The position numbers were made by a program, and so were the translations under genes. Below the pieces are notes generated by a model, which was given only the letters and a program-made list of their open reading frames with translations, was not told the origin of the DNA and searched no databases. This document shows positions 1 through 8,194 of a stretch of 64,000 nucleotides of DNA, piece after piece (within the stretch, counting starts at the first letter, position 1; the number at the start of each line of letters is the position of its first letter). The DNA is from Actinoplanes subtropicus (GTDB lineage: Bacteria > Actinomycetota > Actinomycetes > Mycobacteriales > Micromonosporaceae): positions 22,099-86,098 of the forward strand of contig NZ_JOJL01000034.1 in the NCBI RefSeq assembly GCF_000721705.1. The letters run 5' to 3'.

Positions 1-563
1 TATAGGAAGCTGCGCTCCGGCAGATGGTAGGAAGCGAACTCCTTGATCCCACCACCGCGCACTAGGCCGAAGTCTGCCGCGATCCGCAACAGCCCACTTG
101 CGACACGCTTGGTCGTCGCCTCGGTCCAGGCGTGCTCCATCTGGGCGCCGCGTTTGTCGATCTCCGCCAAGTAGGAAAGCACATCGTCCGGTCGGATCCG
201 GAAGGCACCGTCTTCGTAGGCCGGGTAGAGCCAGTTCTGCAGAAAGTCTCGGACGAGGAACTCGTCGCGGGTCATGTGCCAGAGCAGGATCGGCTTCCAC
301 TCGGCGAGATCACAGCCACTCTTCGCGAGATGCACGAGTGGCCGGTCGCGGCCGGCAGGGTCGAAACGCCTGTTGATCACCTTGGCCACATCACGCAGCC
401 AGGTCACGCTCTTGGCGCCGATGAAGTTTTCGGCGCGTAGCCGATCAAGGTTGGCCTTCTTCGACATCTCGAAGTCCCAGCCCGCCAAGACCGCATAAGT
501 CTCGTCGATCATGGTCCCCTTCACGACCGTGAACGACGATGCCACGCTCGCTCTCTCGGTCAT
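1..563 (-). CDS. brxA: BrxA, BREX phage-defence protein (DUF1819), 3' part cut by the window edge
   Basis: Reading the minus strand from the ATG at 563 gives an open frame of 187 codons with no stop before base 1, so the C-terminus lies outside the window. The protein matches my memory of the BrxA/DUF1819 family: VVKGTMIDETYAVL near residue 13, SKKANLDRLRAENFIGAKS near residue 34, NRRFDPAGRDRPLV, WKPILLWHMTRDEFLVRDFL, and TTKRVASGLLRIAADFGL. BrxA is a small helical DNA-binding protein of BREX phage-resistance systems. The start codon overlaps the stop of brxE in an ATGA, so the two are translationally coupled. The rest of the operon (expected brxB, brxC, pglX, pglZ) must lie to the left. Family call is firm; the BREX subtype is inferred from brxE. 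Confidence 0.9.
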   Translation of the reverse strand, partial: MTERASVASSFTVVKGTMIDETYAVLAGWDFEMSKKANLDRLRAENFIGAKSVTWLRDVAKVINRRFDPAGRDRPLVHLAKSGCDLAEWKPILLWHMTRDEFLVRDFLQNWLYPAYEDGAFRIRPDDVLSYLAEIDKRGAQMEHAWTEATTKRVASGLLRIAADFGLVRGGGIKEFASYHLPERSFL

Positions 564-1135
564 TTCGGCAACCCGGCATACGGAGCCACCAGCTCCCCGG
601 GCGCGCCGTGCGCGAAGCCGAGCGCGAGCTGTGCGACCTCAGAGACTGAGCCCGCGAACGCCGTGGCGACACGTACGCGGGGACCGTCGACGCGACGCTC
701 CAAGCGTGAGTGAGCCTCCAGGTCCGCCTCGGAGACCGCACCTTCACTCAGGAGCACGCTAACGAGATCACCTTGTGGCCTCTGCAATCGAAGGAACAGA
801 TCACTCCAGTTCCCTGCGTTGTCGAGCCAGTCCTCCCATCGAGCGTCAAACTGTTCTTCAATCTCAGCGGGGAGTCGCCACAGCGTTACGCTCGTTGCCG
901 CGACGTCGCCCAGTGGATCGAGGCGCTCGCTCGTGCGGTGCGAGGCGACGGCGAAGACCGACCGGGCCTGGGCGAAGAAGTGAGTGCGGGGGAACCCCCG
1001 CTTCAGTACCTGCGCACCGTCGGAGCCGAGCTGGGTGGTGTTCCACCACCGGCCAAGATCCATCTCACCGAACCGGGCAACGATAAGTCGGCGCTTCAGA
1101 AGCAGGTCCAGATCAATGTTTGACGTCGTTGTCAC
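560..1135 (-). CDS. brxE: BrxE family BREX protein
   Basis: This 191-residue protein starts at GTG 1135, with AAGGA about ten bases upstream. It carries the pattern I associate with BrxE: VARFGEMDLGRWWNT (19-33), KRGFPRTHFFAQARSVF (45-61) and a LWRLPAEIEEQFDARW segment near 86. BrxE is the first gene of type 6 (and related) BREX operons; its biochemical role is not established. Its stop overlaps the start of brxA, which is the expected type 6 order. Being the first gene of the run, it should be preceded by the operon promoter in 1136-1558. No frameshift or missing segment is visible. Family identity is from recalled similarity, not a search. Confidence 0.88.
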   Translation of the reverse strand: MTTTSNIDLDLLLKRRLIVARFGEMDLGRWWNTTQLGSDGAQVLKRGFPRTHFFAQARSVFAVASHRTSERLDPLGDVAATSVTLWRLPAEIEEQFDARWEDWLDNAGNWSDLFLRLQRPQGDLVSVLLSEGAVSEADLEAHSRLERRVDGPRVRVATAFAGSVSEVAQLALGFAHGAPGELVAPYAGLPK

Positions 1136-1558
1136 GCTGCATCCTTGATCCTCGGCCCACCATCATCTTCATGACACTAGTCCAGACGCTTCCGCCCCAA
1201 GACACGTACTGATGGTCGTGTCGCGGTCTGCAGAGAGCTTGGAAATCGCAATGCCCCCAAGAGACGCGGGTGCACTCATAGCGCGTTCCAACGCGTCCGC
1301 CGACGAACGCCTTCGACGAGGCTGGCGACTGACCGAGGACCCGGCGACAACCCACGACGGGTTGGCTGCCGCGGCCGGGCATTGAGCACGATTCGCCCCT
1401 TCATAGGTAGACCAGCTATCGCCCGCCCGCAGCGTTCGCCGGATAGGGCTGGTTCGAGTCGATGGGACATAGCCGCGATTCGGGCGTTGGATCACATAAG
1501 CGGCATTTCGTGACCATGGATGGGCACTCCCAGCAGGTTTCCGACGCCCGCCCTGCGG
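1136..1558. other. Gene-free stretch upstream of the BREX operon
   Basis: No frame here has convincing coding character; the short open frames are arginine- and proline-rich, as expected of non-coding high-GC DNA. It separates the start of brxE from the 3' end of a broken restriction gene on the same strand. The BREX operon promoter should lie here, but I cannot point to a clear -35/-10 pair. Confidence 0.6.
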
Positions 1559-2343
1559 TCAGGCGGCCAAGGGATGCCCTTTGAACACCCAACGGCGGTG
1601 CCAGTCCAGATGCTGTTCGGCCGGCATGACCGTGCCGGGGCGGCCGCGTACGGTGCCGCCGTGGAGGTCGTAGAGCGCCCGACCGGCCGTGGTGCGCGCG
1701 GTGTAGGTGGCGGACACCAGGATCCGCAGGTTCAGGTCCAGGCCGAGTGCGCCCCGGTCGAACAGCTTGTGGTGCAGGGTGCATAGCGCCAGCCCGTTGT
1801 CCGGCTCGTCCGGGCCGTCGAGCGCGAACCGCGTACGTGCGCGACGTCGATGCCGACCGTCGCGCCCAGGATCTGGCCGTCGAACCCGCAGAACGCGCAC
1901 TGCCGGTCCCACACCTGGATGATCGCCTCACGCCAGAGGGGATCGCGGCGCCGCTGGCTGATGCCGGTGGGGTCGGGCACCGTATCAATGACATGCAGGA
2001 CGGTCTCGGGGTCCAGGCCCACCGCGGTCAGGACGTCGGGTGCGACGGTGTCCGGAAAGTGGCTGTCCACCAGCGCCCGCGCCGCGGAGGCGAGCAGCCC
2101 GGGGTCCTCGGCGAGGATCTTTTCCATCTGCGAGGTGAAGCTGCCCGTCACTTGCCCGGACGTCAGTGGGCCGACTTTGTCCATCGGGACGTCGCGGTCC
2201 AGCACCCAGATGAAGTCCTACCGTAGCCGGGTGAACGGGTACGCCGCGCTCTGGCTGCGGCTGGTCCGCGACGCCGGCCCGAACTCCGCGAGCACATCAC
2301 CGAGCTGGGCCTGACTCTGGCTCCAGGGCAGAGCACTGGAATC
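1559..2343 (-). pseudogene. Broken phosphorothioate-dependent restriction endonuclease (SBD-HNH, ScoMcrA-like)
   Basis: Three minus-strand segments together read as the C-terminal two thirds of an SBD-HNH endonuclease, the family that cuts phosphorothioated DNA. SBD-domain sequence (PWSQSQAQLGDVLAEFGP) begins near 2340. An in-frame TAG at 2218-2220 interrupts it just before DFIWVLDRDVPMDKVGP. The HNH core follows: CAFCGFDG, VGIDVAHV, then, in another frame, NGLALCTLHHKLFDRG. The frames join if one base is restored beside 1830 (the Trp codon after AHVR). The first part of the SBD domain is missing, replaced by unrelated sequence. With a truncation, a nonsense codon and a frameshift, the gene is very probably inactive. 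It lies next to the BREX operon, consistent with a defence island. Confidence 0.82.
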
Positions 2344-2370
2344 CGTCAGTAAAGGGGGCTGCGGACACTC

Positions 2371-2625
2371 GTGTCGTGCGGGCTGTACTCGTTCGGCTCG
2401 CGGTCGGGCAGCGCGTCGATCGGGCTGTCGCAGTGGTCGACGTTCGGGCTGCCGGCGATGGCGTTCTTCGCCGGCTACCTGGTCATCTCGATCTTCGGGC
2501 GGGCGAAGGTGCAGTCGTTGGGGCAGGTGGATCACTCGGTTCGGCTGGGTGGGTTGATCTGCTTCGGCGGCATGCTCGGCGCGTGGGTCGTCATCATCGC
2601 GGCTACGGCGTTCCTGCGCTCCTGA
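2371..2625 (+). CDS. Small hypothetical membrane protein
   Basis: This 84-residue frame from GTG 2371 has two plausible membrane segments (about 29-43 and 61-79) and ends AATAFLRS. Its hydrophobic pattern and normal residue use make it more convincing than the antisense frame on the other strand. It starts right where the SBD-HNH pseudogene loses homology, so it could be a fragment of a larger membrane protein brought in by rearrangement. I do not recognise the family and see no strong ribosome-binding site. Confidence 0.35.
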   Translation: MSCGLYSFGSRSGSASIGLSQWSTFGLPAMAFFAGYLVISIFGRAKVQSLGQVDHSVRLGGLICFGGMLGAWVVIIAATAFLRS

Positions 2626-2762
2626 ACCGTCGCGGGCCGCCGTCACGGTGGTCACTGGGCTCCGAGCCGCTGTGTAGTGGCCGGTGTGGAAGTGGCGCGG
2701 GCGGGTGAGCGGCCTCCTCGTACGGCGACATGCCTTGCCGTTGATGTTGTTGCTGGCCTGGT

Positions 2763-3779
2763 GTGGGTGACACTGGTGCGGTGCAGTTGTTGATCGCGCG
2801 GAATCCGGATCCGGAGTCCCGGCTGCCCTATCTGTTGCGGGTGCCGCTCGGCGCCGGTTTGGTGTTCCGGACCGCGGGGACTTGGCCGCGGACCAACGCG
2901 TTGTACTGCTACCCGGTACCCGACAGCGAGTGGCCTGCGCATCCGGAGATCGTGGAGCAGGTGCCGGTGCGCTCGTGTGCGCGCCGCGGCGCGGCCATCG
3001 ACCTGGTGCTGGACCGGGCTCGGGAGAATCGTTCGCAGTTGGTGTTCACCACCGCGCGGGGGCGTGAGGCGGTGTTCTGGCAATCGGCGCGCACTCGCAA
3101 GCAGGCGCGACCGAACGTGCGGACACCGACCGCGCGGGCGGCCGGCATCGCCGAGTTGGAGATCGTGGTCGACTCGCACGAGCAGTACCCGTACCGGTTC
3201 ACGGGCCAGCAGGTCCGTACCGTGCGCCGGGCTCTGCCGTGTGGCGACTACGGCCTGACCCTGAACGGGCGGCTGGTCGCCGCGGTTGAGCGTAAGTCGA
3301 TGGTGGATCTGGTGGCCAGCTTGACCGGCGGCAAGCTGCGGTACGCGCTGGCCGAGCTGGCGGCGTTGCCCCGCGCCGCGCTGGTGGTGGAGGACCGTTA
3401 CTCGCAGATCTTCACCCAGCAGCGGGTCCGCCCCGCGGTGGTGGCCGACGGCCTGGCCGAACTGCAGGTGCGCTGGCCGAACGTCCCGATCGTGTACGCC
3501 GAGACGCGGCCGCTGGCCGAGGAGTGGACCTACCGGTACCTCGCCGCCGCGCACGCCTGGGCCGCCGACGAGGACGCCGCCGTGACCCGGATCGGCCCGC
3601 AGGTCACCGACCTCGGCCGGGCCCCGGCTGCGCCCGCGCCATCCACGGCCGAGATCCGCGCCTGGGCTCGCGAGCACGGCCACCCCGTCCCCGATCGCGG
3701 CCGGCTCCGGCCTGAGATCGTCGATGCCTGGCATGCCGCGCACCCGCCAGAGCCCGAGGGCGCCACCCCGGCTTCGTGA
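2763..3779 (+). CDS. ERCC4-type nuclease with C-terminal Lsr2-like DNA-binding domain
   Basis: The 338-residue protein has three parts. Residues 1-130 are a conserved-looking N-terminal region of unknown role. Residues 132-275 form an ERCC4/XPF-type nuclease domain: VVDSHEQYPY at 136-145, GDY at 161-163, ERKSMVD at 176-182, giving the complete GDXnERKX3D catalytic motif of structure-specific endonucleases. Residues about 293-328 resemble the Lsr2 C-terminal DNA-binding fold, including the RGRLRPEIVDAW segment that in Lsr2 reads AT-rich minor grooves. The design suggests a nuclease targeted to AT-rich, often foreign or recombining, DNA; that role is inference. The frame opens at GTG 2763, but GTG 2781 (MQLLIARN) is an equally good start. 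It sits between defence remnants. Confidence 0.8.
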   Translation: MGDTGAVQLLIARNPDPESRLPYLLRVPLGAGLVFRTAGTWPRTNALYCYPVPDSEWPAHPEIVEQVPVRSCARRGAAIDLVLDRARENRSQLVFTTARGREAVFWQSARTRKQARPNVRTPTARAAGIAELEIVVDSHEQYPYRFTGQQVRTVRRALPCGDYGLTLNGRLVAAVERKSMVDLVASLTGGKLRYALAELAALPRAALVVEDRYSQIFTQQRVRPAVVADGLAELQVRWPNVPIVYAETRPLAEEWTYRYLAAAHAWAADEDAAVTRIGPQVTDLGRAPAAPAPSTAEIRAWAREHGHPVPDRGRLRPEIVDAWHAAHPPEPEGATPAS

Positions 3780-3891
3780 CTCGGCGTGACGACCGGAGCG
3801 CCACGCGGCCGGACGACAAGACCGCTCGGGGCGGTGGCTCGGCCGGGTTGTGGTTACGGTCGGCGTTGGCCGTACGAATTGGGGTGGGTTC

Positions 3892-4365
3892 GTGTTGGAG
3901 ATCGATCAGTTTGATCTCGAGGAGATAGCGTTCGCGCTGTCGGATCAGAACGTGTACGACGAGCACCTGCACCTGGTTGATCCAGCGACCGGGGAGATCG
4001 TGCTGTGGACCCGGGACGGCGGTGTCGATGGAAAGACGCCGGTCGACCTCGACGATCTGGATCTGGTGGCGATCGATCCGCTGCCTTCGTACGTCTGGTA
4101 CGAGGACATGGCCGACTTTGCCGAACTGGTCAGCGACGACCACGCCGCCCGTCGGCTTGCCCGCGCGATCAACGGCCGGGGCGCGTTCCGCCGGTTCAAG
4201 GACGAACTGCACGAGGAGTATCCGCACCTACTACCCGTCTGGTATGCGTTCCGGGACACCCGAGCCGCCCGCCGAGCGGTCGACTGGCTGCTCGACGCCT
4301 CCCTGATCAGCCAGGACGATGCGGACCGCTTCCGGGCTGCGCACCCGGATCCGCCCGTGCCGTGA
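3892..4365 (+). CDS. UPF0158 family protein
   Basis: An acidic protein of 157 residues if started at GTG 3892 (reading MLEIDQFDLEEIAFALSD). The frame is open to 3850, but the earlier residues look non-conserved. The order of features matches UPF0158: an N-terminal strand with many Asp/Glu, an ALSD segment, then an FAELVSDD stretch, a GRGAFRRFKDEL motif and a WYAFRD motif near the C-terminus. The function of UPF0158 proteins is unknown. The gene follows the ERCC4 nuclease by about 110 bases on the same strand and is convergent with the SEC-C gene. Confidence 0.72.
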   Translation: MLEIDQFDLEEIAFALSDQNVYDEHLHLVDPATGEIVLWTRDGGVDGKTPVDLDDLDLVAIDPLPSYVWYEDMADFAELVSDDHAARRLARAINGRGAFRRFKDELHEEYPHLLPVWYAFRDTRAARRAVDWLLDASLISQDDADRFRAAHPDPPVP

Positions 4366-4551
4366 CGGCCGGCGCCACCGGCAGACCGCATGAGTGACGA
4401 CGGGCTTGTTTGCCGCGCCGAACTTGAGCGTGCTTTCGCCGCGCTCGGGGATCGGCTTGTCCGGAGGCGTCGTAGTCGACCTGTTCGTTGTTGGCGGCGA
4501 ACCCCAACCGGGCTACTTGCGTACGCTTTTGAGCGCTGCCGAACAGCGCGG

Positions 4552-5598
4552 TCAGTTGCGGGCCGGTGCCCCGCAACATTTCTTGTACTTGCGTCCCGAA
4601 TCGCACCAGCACGCACCGTTACGCTCGGGCGGCCAGAGCCGTACCCGATTGGGCCGTGCCGTGGTGCACCATTCGCCATAGTCTCGGCGGGTCGACGGGG
4701 CGGCCGGATCGCGTTGCTGCGCCTTCGCGTACGCCTCGTAGTCGGTAAGGCTGCCGGTGACCAGACGAACCCGAGTCGCGCCCGACTCTTCGTACACGCG
4801 GGCCTCCCGCTGGATCCGCCCTGCGTACGTCTCGTAATCGTCGCCGTAGCGGGCCCTCGATTCGGGCCAGCGGGAAAGGACCGCGCGGAAGTCCTCTCGA
4901 GTCCACCGCAGGACGATCGCGTCGAACGCCCCGTCACCGTGGGATGCGTCGACATCACTGTCCGGCCGGAGAGGACCCAGCCGCTCGCGCATCATCGCCG
5001 TGAGCTCCGCAACCGACGAGTCGGCCTCCGCGTACGCTGCGAGATCCTCCTTGTCGAGCTCTATGCCCAGCTTCTCCCGTAGGTAGCAGCGGCTGATGAG
5101 GAGCCCGCGCCGGAGCTCTTCCGCCTCGGGGTCGTCGCCGGCTTCGGCGGCCCGGTCCAATCCGGCCTGGCACCATTCGAGGGCCAACTGATCTTGACCG
5201 GCGTCGGACAGCATTTCCGTCATGTCGTCGAAGATCCGCACGGCGCCAAGACCACCGGGCTGGTCGTCCAGTTCCGCCCGGAGAGCACGCTGGACCTCGT
5301 CCGCTTCCTGGTCACGACGCAGCGCGTAGAGCTGCTCCGCGATGCCGACCTGGGCGTCCCGGCCGGACTCGCCCCCGAAACCCGCGGCCCGGAGGAACAG
5401 TTCCAGCGCCTGCTCGATGTCACCGCCGCTGCGGGCAATCGACCACCCGGCATCCACCAACGCCCGCGGCTCATCGGGATCACCCGCATGATCAGTGGCC
5501 CACTGTTCACACTCGGCCGCGGAAGGCTCACGCCGCAGATCGGCGAGGAAAGCCTCGTACGCGGTGCGTGCGAAATGACGTGCCGAAGGACTACTCAC
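4552..5598 (-). CDS. SEC-C metal-binding motif protein with helical-repeat N-terminus
   Basis: The 348-residue protein starts at GTG 5598. Residues 1-190 are rich in helical, tetratricopeptide-like alternation (SGGDIEQALELFLRAAG, DAGQDQLALEWCQAGLDRA). The C-terminus ends in a SEC-C motif, CWCDSGRKYKKCC, the zinc-binding cluster first described at the SecA C-terminus. SEC-C proteins outside SecA are often adaptors of unknown target, some of them in defence or stress loci. No catalytic domain is recognisable between the two parts. Neighbours give no functional clue beyond the accessory context. Confidence 0.7.
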   Translation of the reverse strand: MSSPSARHFARTAYEAFLADLRREPSAAECEQWATDHAGDPDEPRALVDAGWSIARSGGDIEQALELFLRAAGFGGESGRDAQVGIAEQLYALRRDQEADEVQRALRAELDDQPGGLGAVRIFDDMTEMLSDAGQDQLALEWCQAGLDRAAEAGDDPEAEELRRGLLISRCYLREKLGIELDKEDLAAYAEADSSVAELTAMMRERLGPLRPDSDVDASHGDGAFDAIVLRWTREDFRAVLSRWPESRARYGDDYETYAGRIQREARVYEESGATRVRLVTGSLTDYEAYAKAQQRDPAAPSTRRDYGEWCTTARPNRVRLWPPERNGACWCDSGRKYKKCCGAPARN

Positions 5599-5909
5599 GC
5601 CGGCAACCTACCGGGCGACTCGGGCGCAGGCGGTTGGTGGGTGGGCTCGGGACAGCAAGAGTTCACCTGTCATCGCCTGTACGGGTGTCGTCGCGCATCG
5701 CCGCCCACGTCAGGTATGCGGAGGCAACGGCCCCACCGGCGAGGAGCACGATCGCTACCGCCTTCAGCACTGGGCATACCCGCCCGATGGAGCGCGGGAA
5801 ATCAGTCCTCGCCTCGCCCTACGACGTGGCGGCGTCGTGCCCAGGGTTCGGACCGGGTTTTGCGCGGCCGGCGGCGTCGGCGCGGGTGGGGCGGGTCACG
5901 ACGTTCACT
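5599..5909. other. Gene-free stretch between SEC-C and AbiEi-like genes
   Basis: I see no credible coding frame, repeat or RNA here. If the AbiEi-like gene at 5910 were part of an intact type IV toxin-antitoxin pair, the nucleotidyltransferase toxin would be expected to start here on the minus strand. Nothing of the kind is present. Confidence 0.55.
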
Positions 5910-6566
5910 TCACGATGCGGACAGGACATCGACCACGGCTCGGACCGGTCCGAGCACATCAAGCGCCTTCGCGTACGCCATGAGGTCGGCGATCCGGGCG
6001 TCACGTCGGGACAGGTAGCGGCGCATGGCGACGTGCGCGACCGATTCTCCGAGCTTGTGCCGCATGCGCACCAGGTCGACGACGGTCCGGCCCGGCGAGT
6101 AGATCCTCGCCCGCTCCCCCGGCGCCACCTCGACCGTGTCCAGACCCAGCTCGAACGTCGTCGGGTCCCAGAGGAACACCTCGACCGGTGGGTGGTCGAG
6201 CTTCGGCGGCCAGGTCCGGCGCGGCACGGCGATCTGAACGGCCATGGGGATCTCGTCGGTCAGATCATGCACTGCCGCGGCCGACAGCAGGCACACCACT
6301 GCCCGCGGAGCCCGCTGCGAAATTGCCAGCAGGTCCGGGTACGTGGCCGCCGGCGCATCCGTCCGACGAAAAACCCCTCGGGACAGCTCGACGAGTTCGC
6401 CACCGTCGCGAGCCGCGTACAGGTCGCGTGGGTGCACCCCAGCGGCCCGCGCCTGTCCCGTTGTGAAGGTCGGTGGAAGTCTCACCCGCTCCTTGCTGGT
6501 CTTCGCGGCCTTGGCGATGCGAGTGAGAAGTTGCTCGGCTTCGAGCGCGACTCGCGGCCCGGCCAC
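5910..6566 (-). CDS. AbiEi-like antitoxin-type transcriptional regulator, orphan, 5' end uncertain
   Basis: The recognisable protein runs from about LLTRIAKAAKTSKERV to the stop at 5910, roughly 210 residues. A winged-helix start (FTTGQARAAGVHPRDLY) is followed by RDGGELVELSRGVFRR, a segment with WPPKLDHPPVEVFLWD, and YSPGRTVVDLVRMRHKLG. These are hallmarks of the AbiEi antitoxin family that represses type IV toxin-antitoxin operons. The frame stays open upstream to 6767, but those residues are antisense to an aldo/keto reductase fragment, so the native N-terminus was probably lost at a junction near 6540. GTG 6564-6566 is the first usable start inside the plausible part. No AbiEii toxin follows. 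Confidence 0.65.
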   Translation of the reverse strand: MAGPRVALEAEQLLTRIAKAAKTSKERVRLPPTFTTGQARAAGVHPRDLYAARDGGELVELSRGVFRRTDAPAATYPDLLAISQRAPRAVVCLLSAAAVHDLTDEIPMAVQIAVPRRTWPPKLDHPPVEVFLWDPTTFELGLDTVEVAPGERARIYSPGRTVVDLVRMRHKLGESVAHVAMRRYLSRRDARIADLMAYAKALDVLGPVRAVVDVLSAS

Positions 6567-7230
6567 ATCCGTGAGGTGGTCGACAACAGCCTGCGCAACC
6601 TCGGCATCGACCCGATCGACCTGCTCTACCAGCACATCCCGGGCCCGGCCGTGCCGATCGGGGACGTGGTCGGCGTGATGGCCGAGTTCGTCGACGCCGG
6701 TAAGGTCCGGTTCCTCGGCTTGTCCAATGCCGACCCCGACGTCATTCGCCGGGCGCATGCCGTGCACCGATCGCCGCGCTGCAGCACGAATACTCGATCT
6801 TCGCGCCGCACGAGGCCGAGTCGCTGTTCCCGGTGCTCGAGGAGCTCGGCATCGGCTTCGTCGCGCACTCGCCGCTGGCCCGCGGATTCCTCAGCGGTTC
6901 GGTCGTGTCCCGCGCGCACCTCGACGCCGGCGACCTCCCGCAGCGCCTGCCGTGGTGGCGGCCGGAGAACTTCGACGCGAACGTCGCCATCGCCGACGAG
7001 CTGACCAAGCTGGCCGCGAGCAAGGGCGTCAGCTTGGCGCAACTCGCGCTGGCTTGGCTGCTGGCGAAGAAGGACTACATCGTCCCGATCCCCGGTTCCC
7101 GCAACCCCGGTCGCGTCGCGGACAACATCGCCGCGGCCGAGCTCACCCTGACCGCCGACGACCTCGCCCGGATCGCCGAGATCGCCCCGGGACGGTGCCC
7201 GGGGCGGACGACTCGGCTGACGCTGGAGCC
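6545..7230 (+). pseudogene. Truncated, frameshifted aldo/keto reductase
   Basis: The plus strand encodes the C-terminal two thirds of an aldo/keto reductase. It starts abruptly at DSRPGHIREVVDNSLRNLG, without the first roughly 90 residues, which include the catalytic Asp and Tyr. It continues IDLLYQHIPGPAVPIGDVVG and LGLSNADPDVIRRAHAVH, then shifts frame at about 6768. Restoring one C after GTGCAC reads on into PIAALQHEYSIFAPHEAE, ARGFLSGSVV and IVPIPGSRNP. The C-terminus merges into unrelated sequence near 7200. The missing 5' end and the one-base deletion make it non-functional. Its 5' break coincides with the 5' break of the AbiEi-like gene on the opposite strand. Confidence 0.85.
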
Positions 7231-7237
7231 CGAGCGG

Positions 7238-8182
7238 TCAGATCGGGAAGCGGCCGCGGCGCCAGTGCCAGTGGCGGCCCGACCGCAGGTGGTCCACGAC
7301 GGCGCGCTCGAGCACCGTCCGGCGCGGCAGTTCGTCGAGCGGCGTGGTCAGGGTACGGAACACGAATCGCCGCACCTCGACGTCGGCGTCCGGCCCGTCC
7401 CCCTCCTCGTACGGTTCCAGCGTGAACCTCCGCTGGAACCGTACGATGTTGGAGTCTTCCGGCAGGTATTCCCGCAGTTGCGGGTCGAGGAGCCACGAGC
7501 CGCAGGAGAAGGCCGTGTAGTGCTCGTCGGGGAAGTGGCGCGGGAAGAACGCGCGGGCCTCGTCGAGCGACGCCTCGATCGTCGACGGGCTCAGCGGGCC
7601 CGCCTCGGGGATGTGCAATCCGATGGCGGTGCCGCCGCGCTCGTGCTGCAGCCGGCCCAGCTCGTAGAGGCCGCCGCGCGCGTGCAGGGTCAGCCAGCCC
7701 TGCATGACCGGCCAGCCCTCGCGGTGCATCCGCCGGTCGATCGCCAGGTTGCGGCCCAGGTCGGCGAGGGTCGCCCAGGAGACGGCGTCGGCGATGCCGT
7801 GCTCCCGGTGGTAGTCGCGGACGACGTCGACCAGGGCGAGGTACGCGTACCCGTAAAGATGGCGCCAAGCGAGGCCACGCTCGCGCGGCAGCGACGGGCC
7901 GGGCGACAGCCAGTCGTGGCCCCCGAGATCGGCGCGGACCAGGGCGATCGAGCGGTCGAGCAGCCAGCGGAGCTCGGGCGTCCACAAGGGAGAATCCGGG
8001 TCGGGCCAGCCCGCCAGGATCTCGGCGGCATCCTCCGGCCGGACCGCGAGGCGGTCGAGGAGCGCGGGCGCGTCGGCCTTGGCGGGCAGCGGAGCCGACG
8101 GCCGGTCGCCGGCGAGCCGGTGCACCCGCTCGACCTCCTCGACCGGCGCCCCGAGCCGGGCAGCGGTGTCATCCAGATCCAC
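7238..8182 (-). CDS. Acyltransferase domain-containing protein (GNAT-type C-terminal domain)
   Basis: From GTG 8182 (MDLDDTAARLGAP) the protein is 314 residues. It resembles actinobacterial two-domain proteins annotated as acyltransferase domain-containing: a helical N-terminal half (LAGWPDPDSPLWTPELRWLL) and a C-terminal GNAT-like half (GLYELGRLQHERGGTAIGLH, FACGSWLLDPQL-type segment read here as FSCGSWLLDPQLREYL). The frame is open upstream to 8275, but those residues lie in the palindrome at 8195-8359 and are unlikely to be native. Substrate is unknown. The gene lies downstream of, and on the same strand as, the DUF1772 gene, with the palindrome between them. Confidence 0.68.
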   Translation of the reverse strand: MDLDDTAARLGAPVEEVERVHRLAGDRPSAPLPAKADAPALLDRLAVRPEDAAEILAGWPDPDSPLWTPELRWLLDRSIALVRADLGGHDWLSPGPSLPRERGLAWRHLYGYAYLALVDVVRDYHREHGIADAVSWATLADLGRNLAIDRRMHREGWPVMQGWLTLHARGGLYELGRLQHERGGTAIGLHIPEAGPLSPSTIEASLDEARAFFPRHFPDEHYTAFSCGSWLLDPQLREYLPEDSNIVRFQRRFTLEPYEEGDGPDADVEVRRFVFRTLTTPLDELPRRTVLERAVVDHLRSGRHWHWRRGRFPI

Positions 8183-8194
8183 ACGCGCGACCTT

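Noticed and set aside
1451..1460. GGTTCGAGTC, resembling a tRNA T-loop
   Set aside because: The flanking bases do not form the T-stem, and no acceptor or anticodon arms are found around it.
2218..2655. Minus-strand open frame reaching to 2655 as the full N-terminus of the SBD-HNH gene
   Set aside because: Only the last 42 or so residues resemble the SBD domain; the earlier part is antisense to a more plausible small membrane protein.
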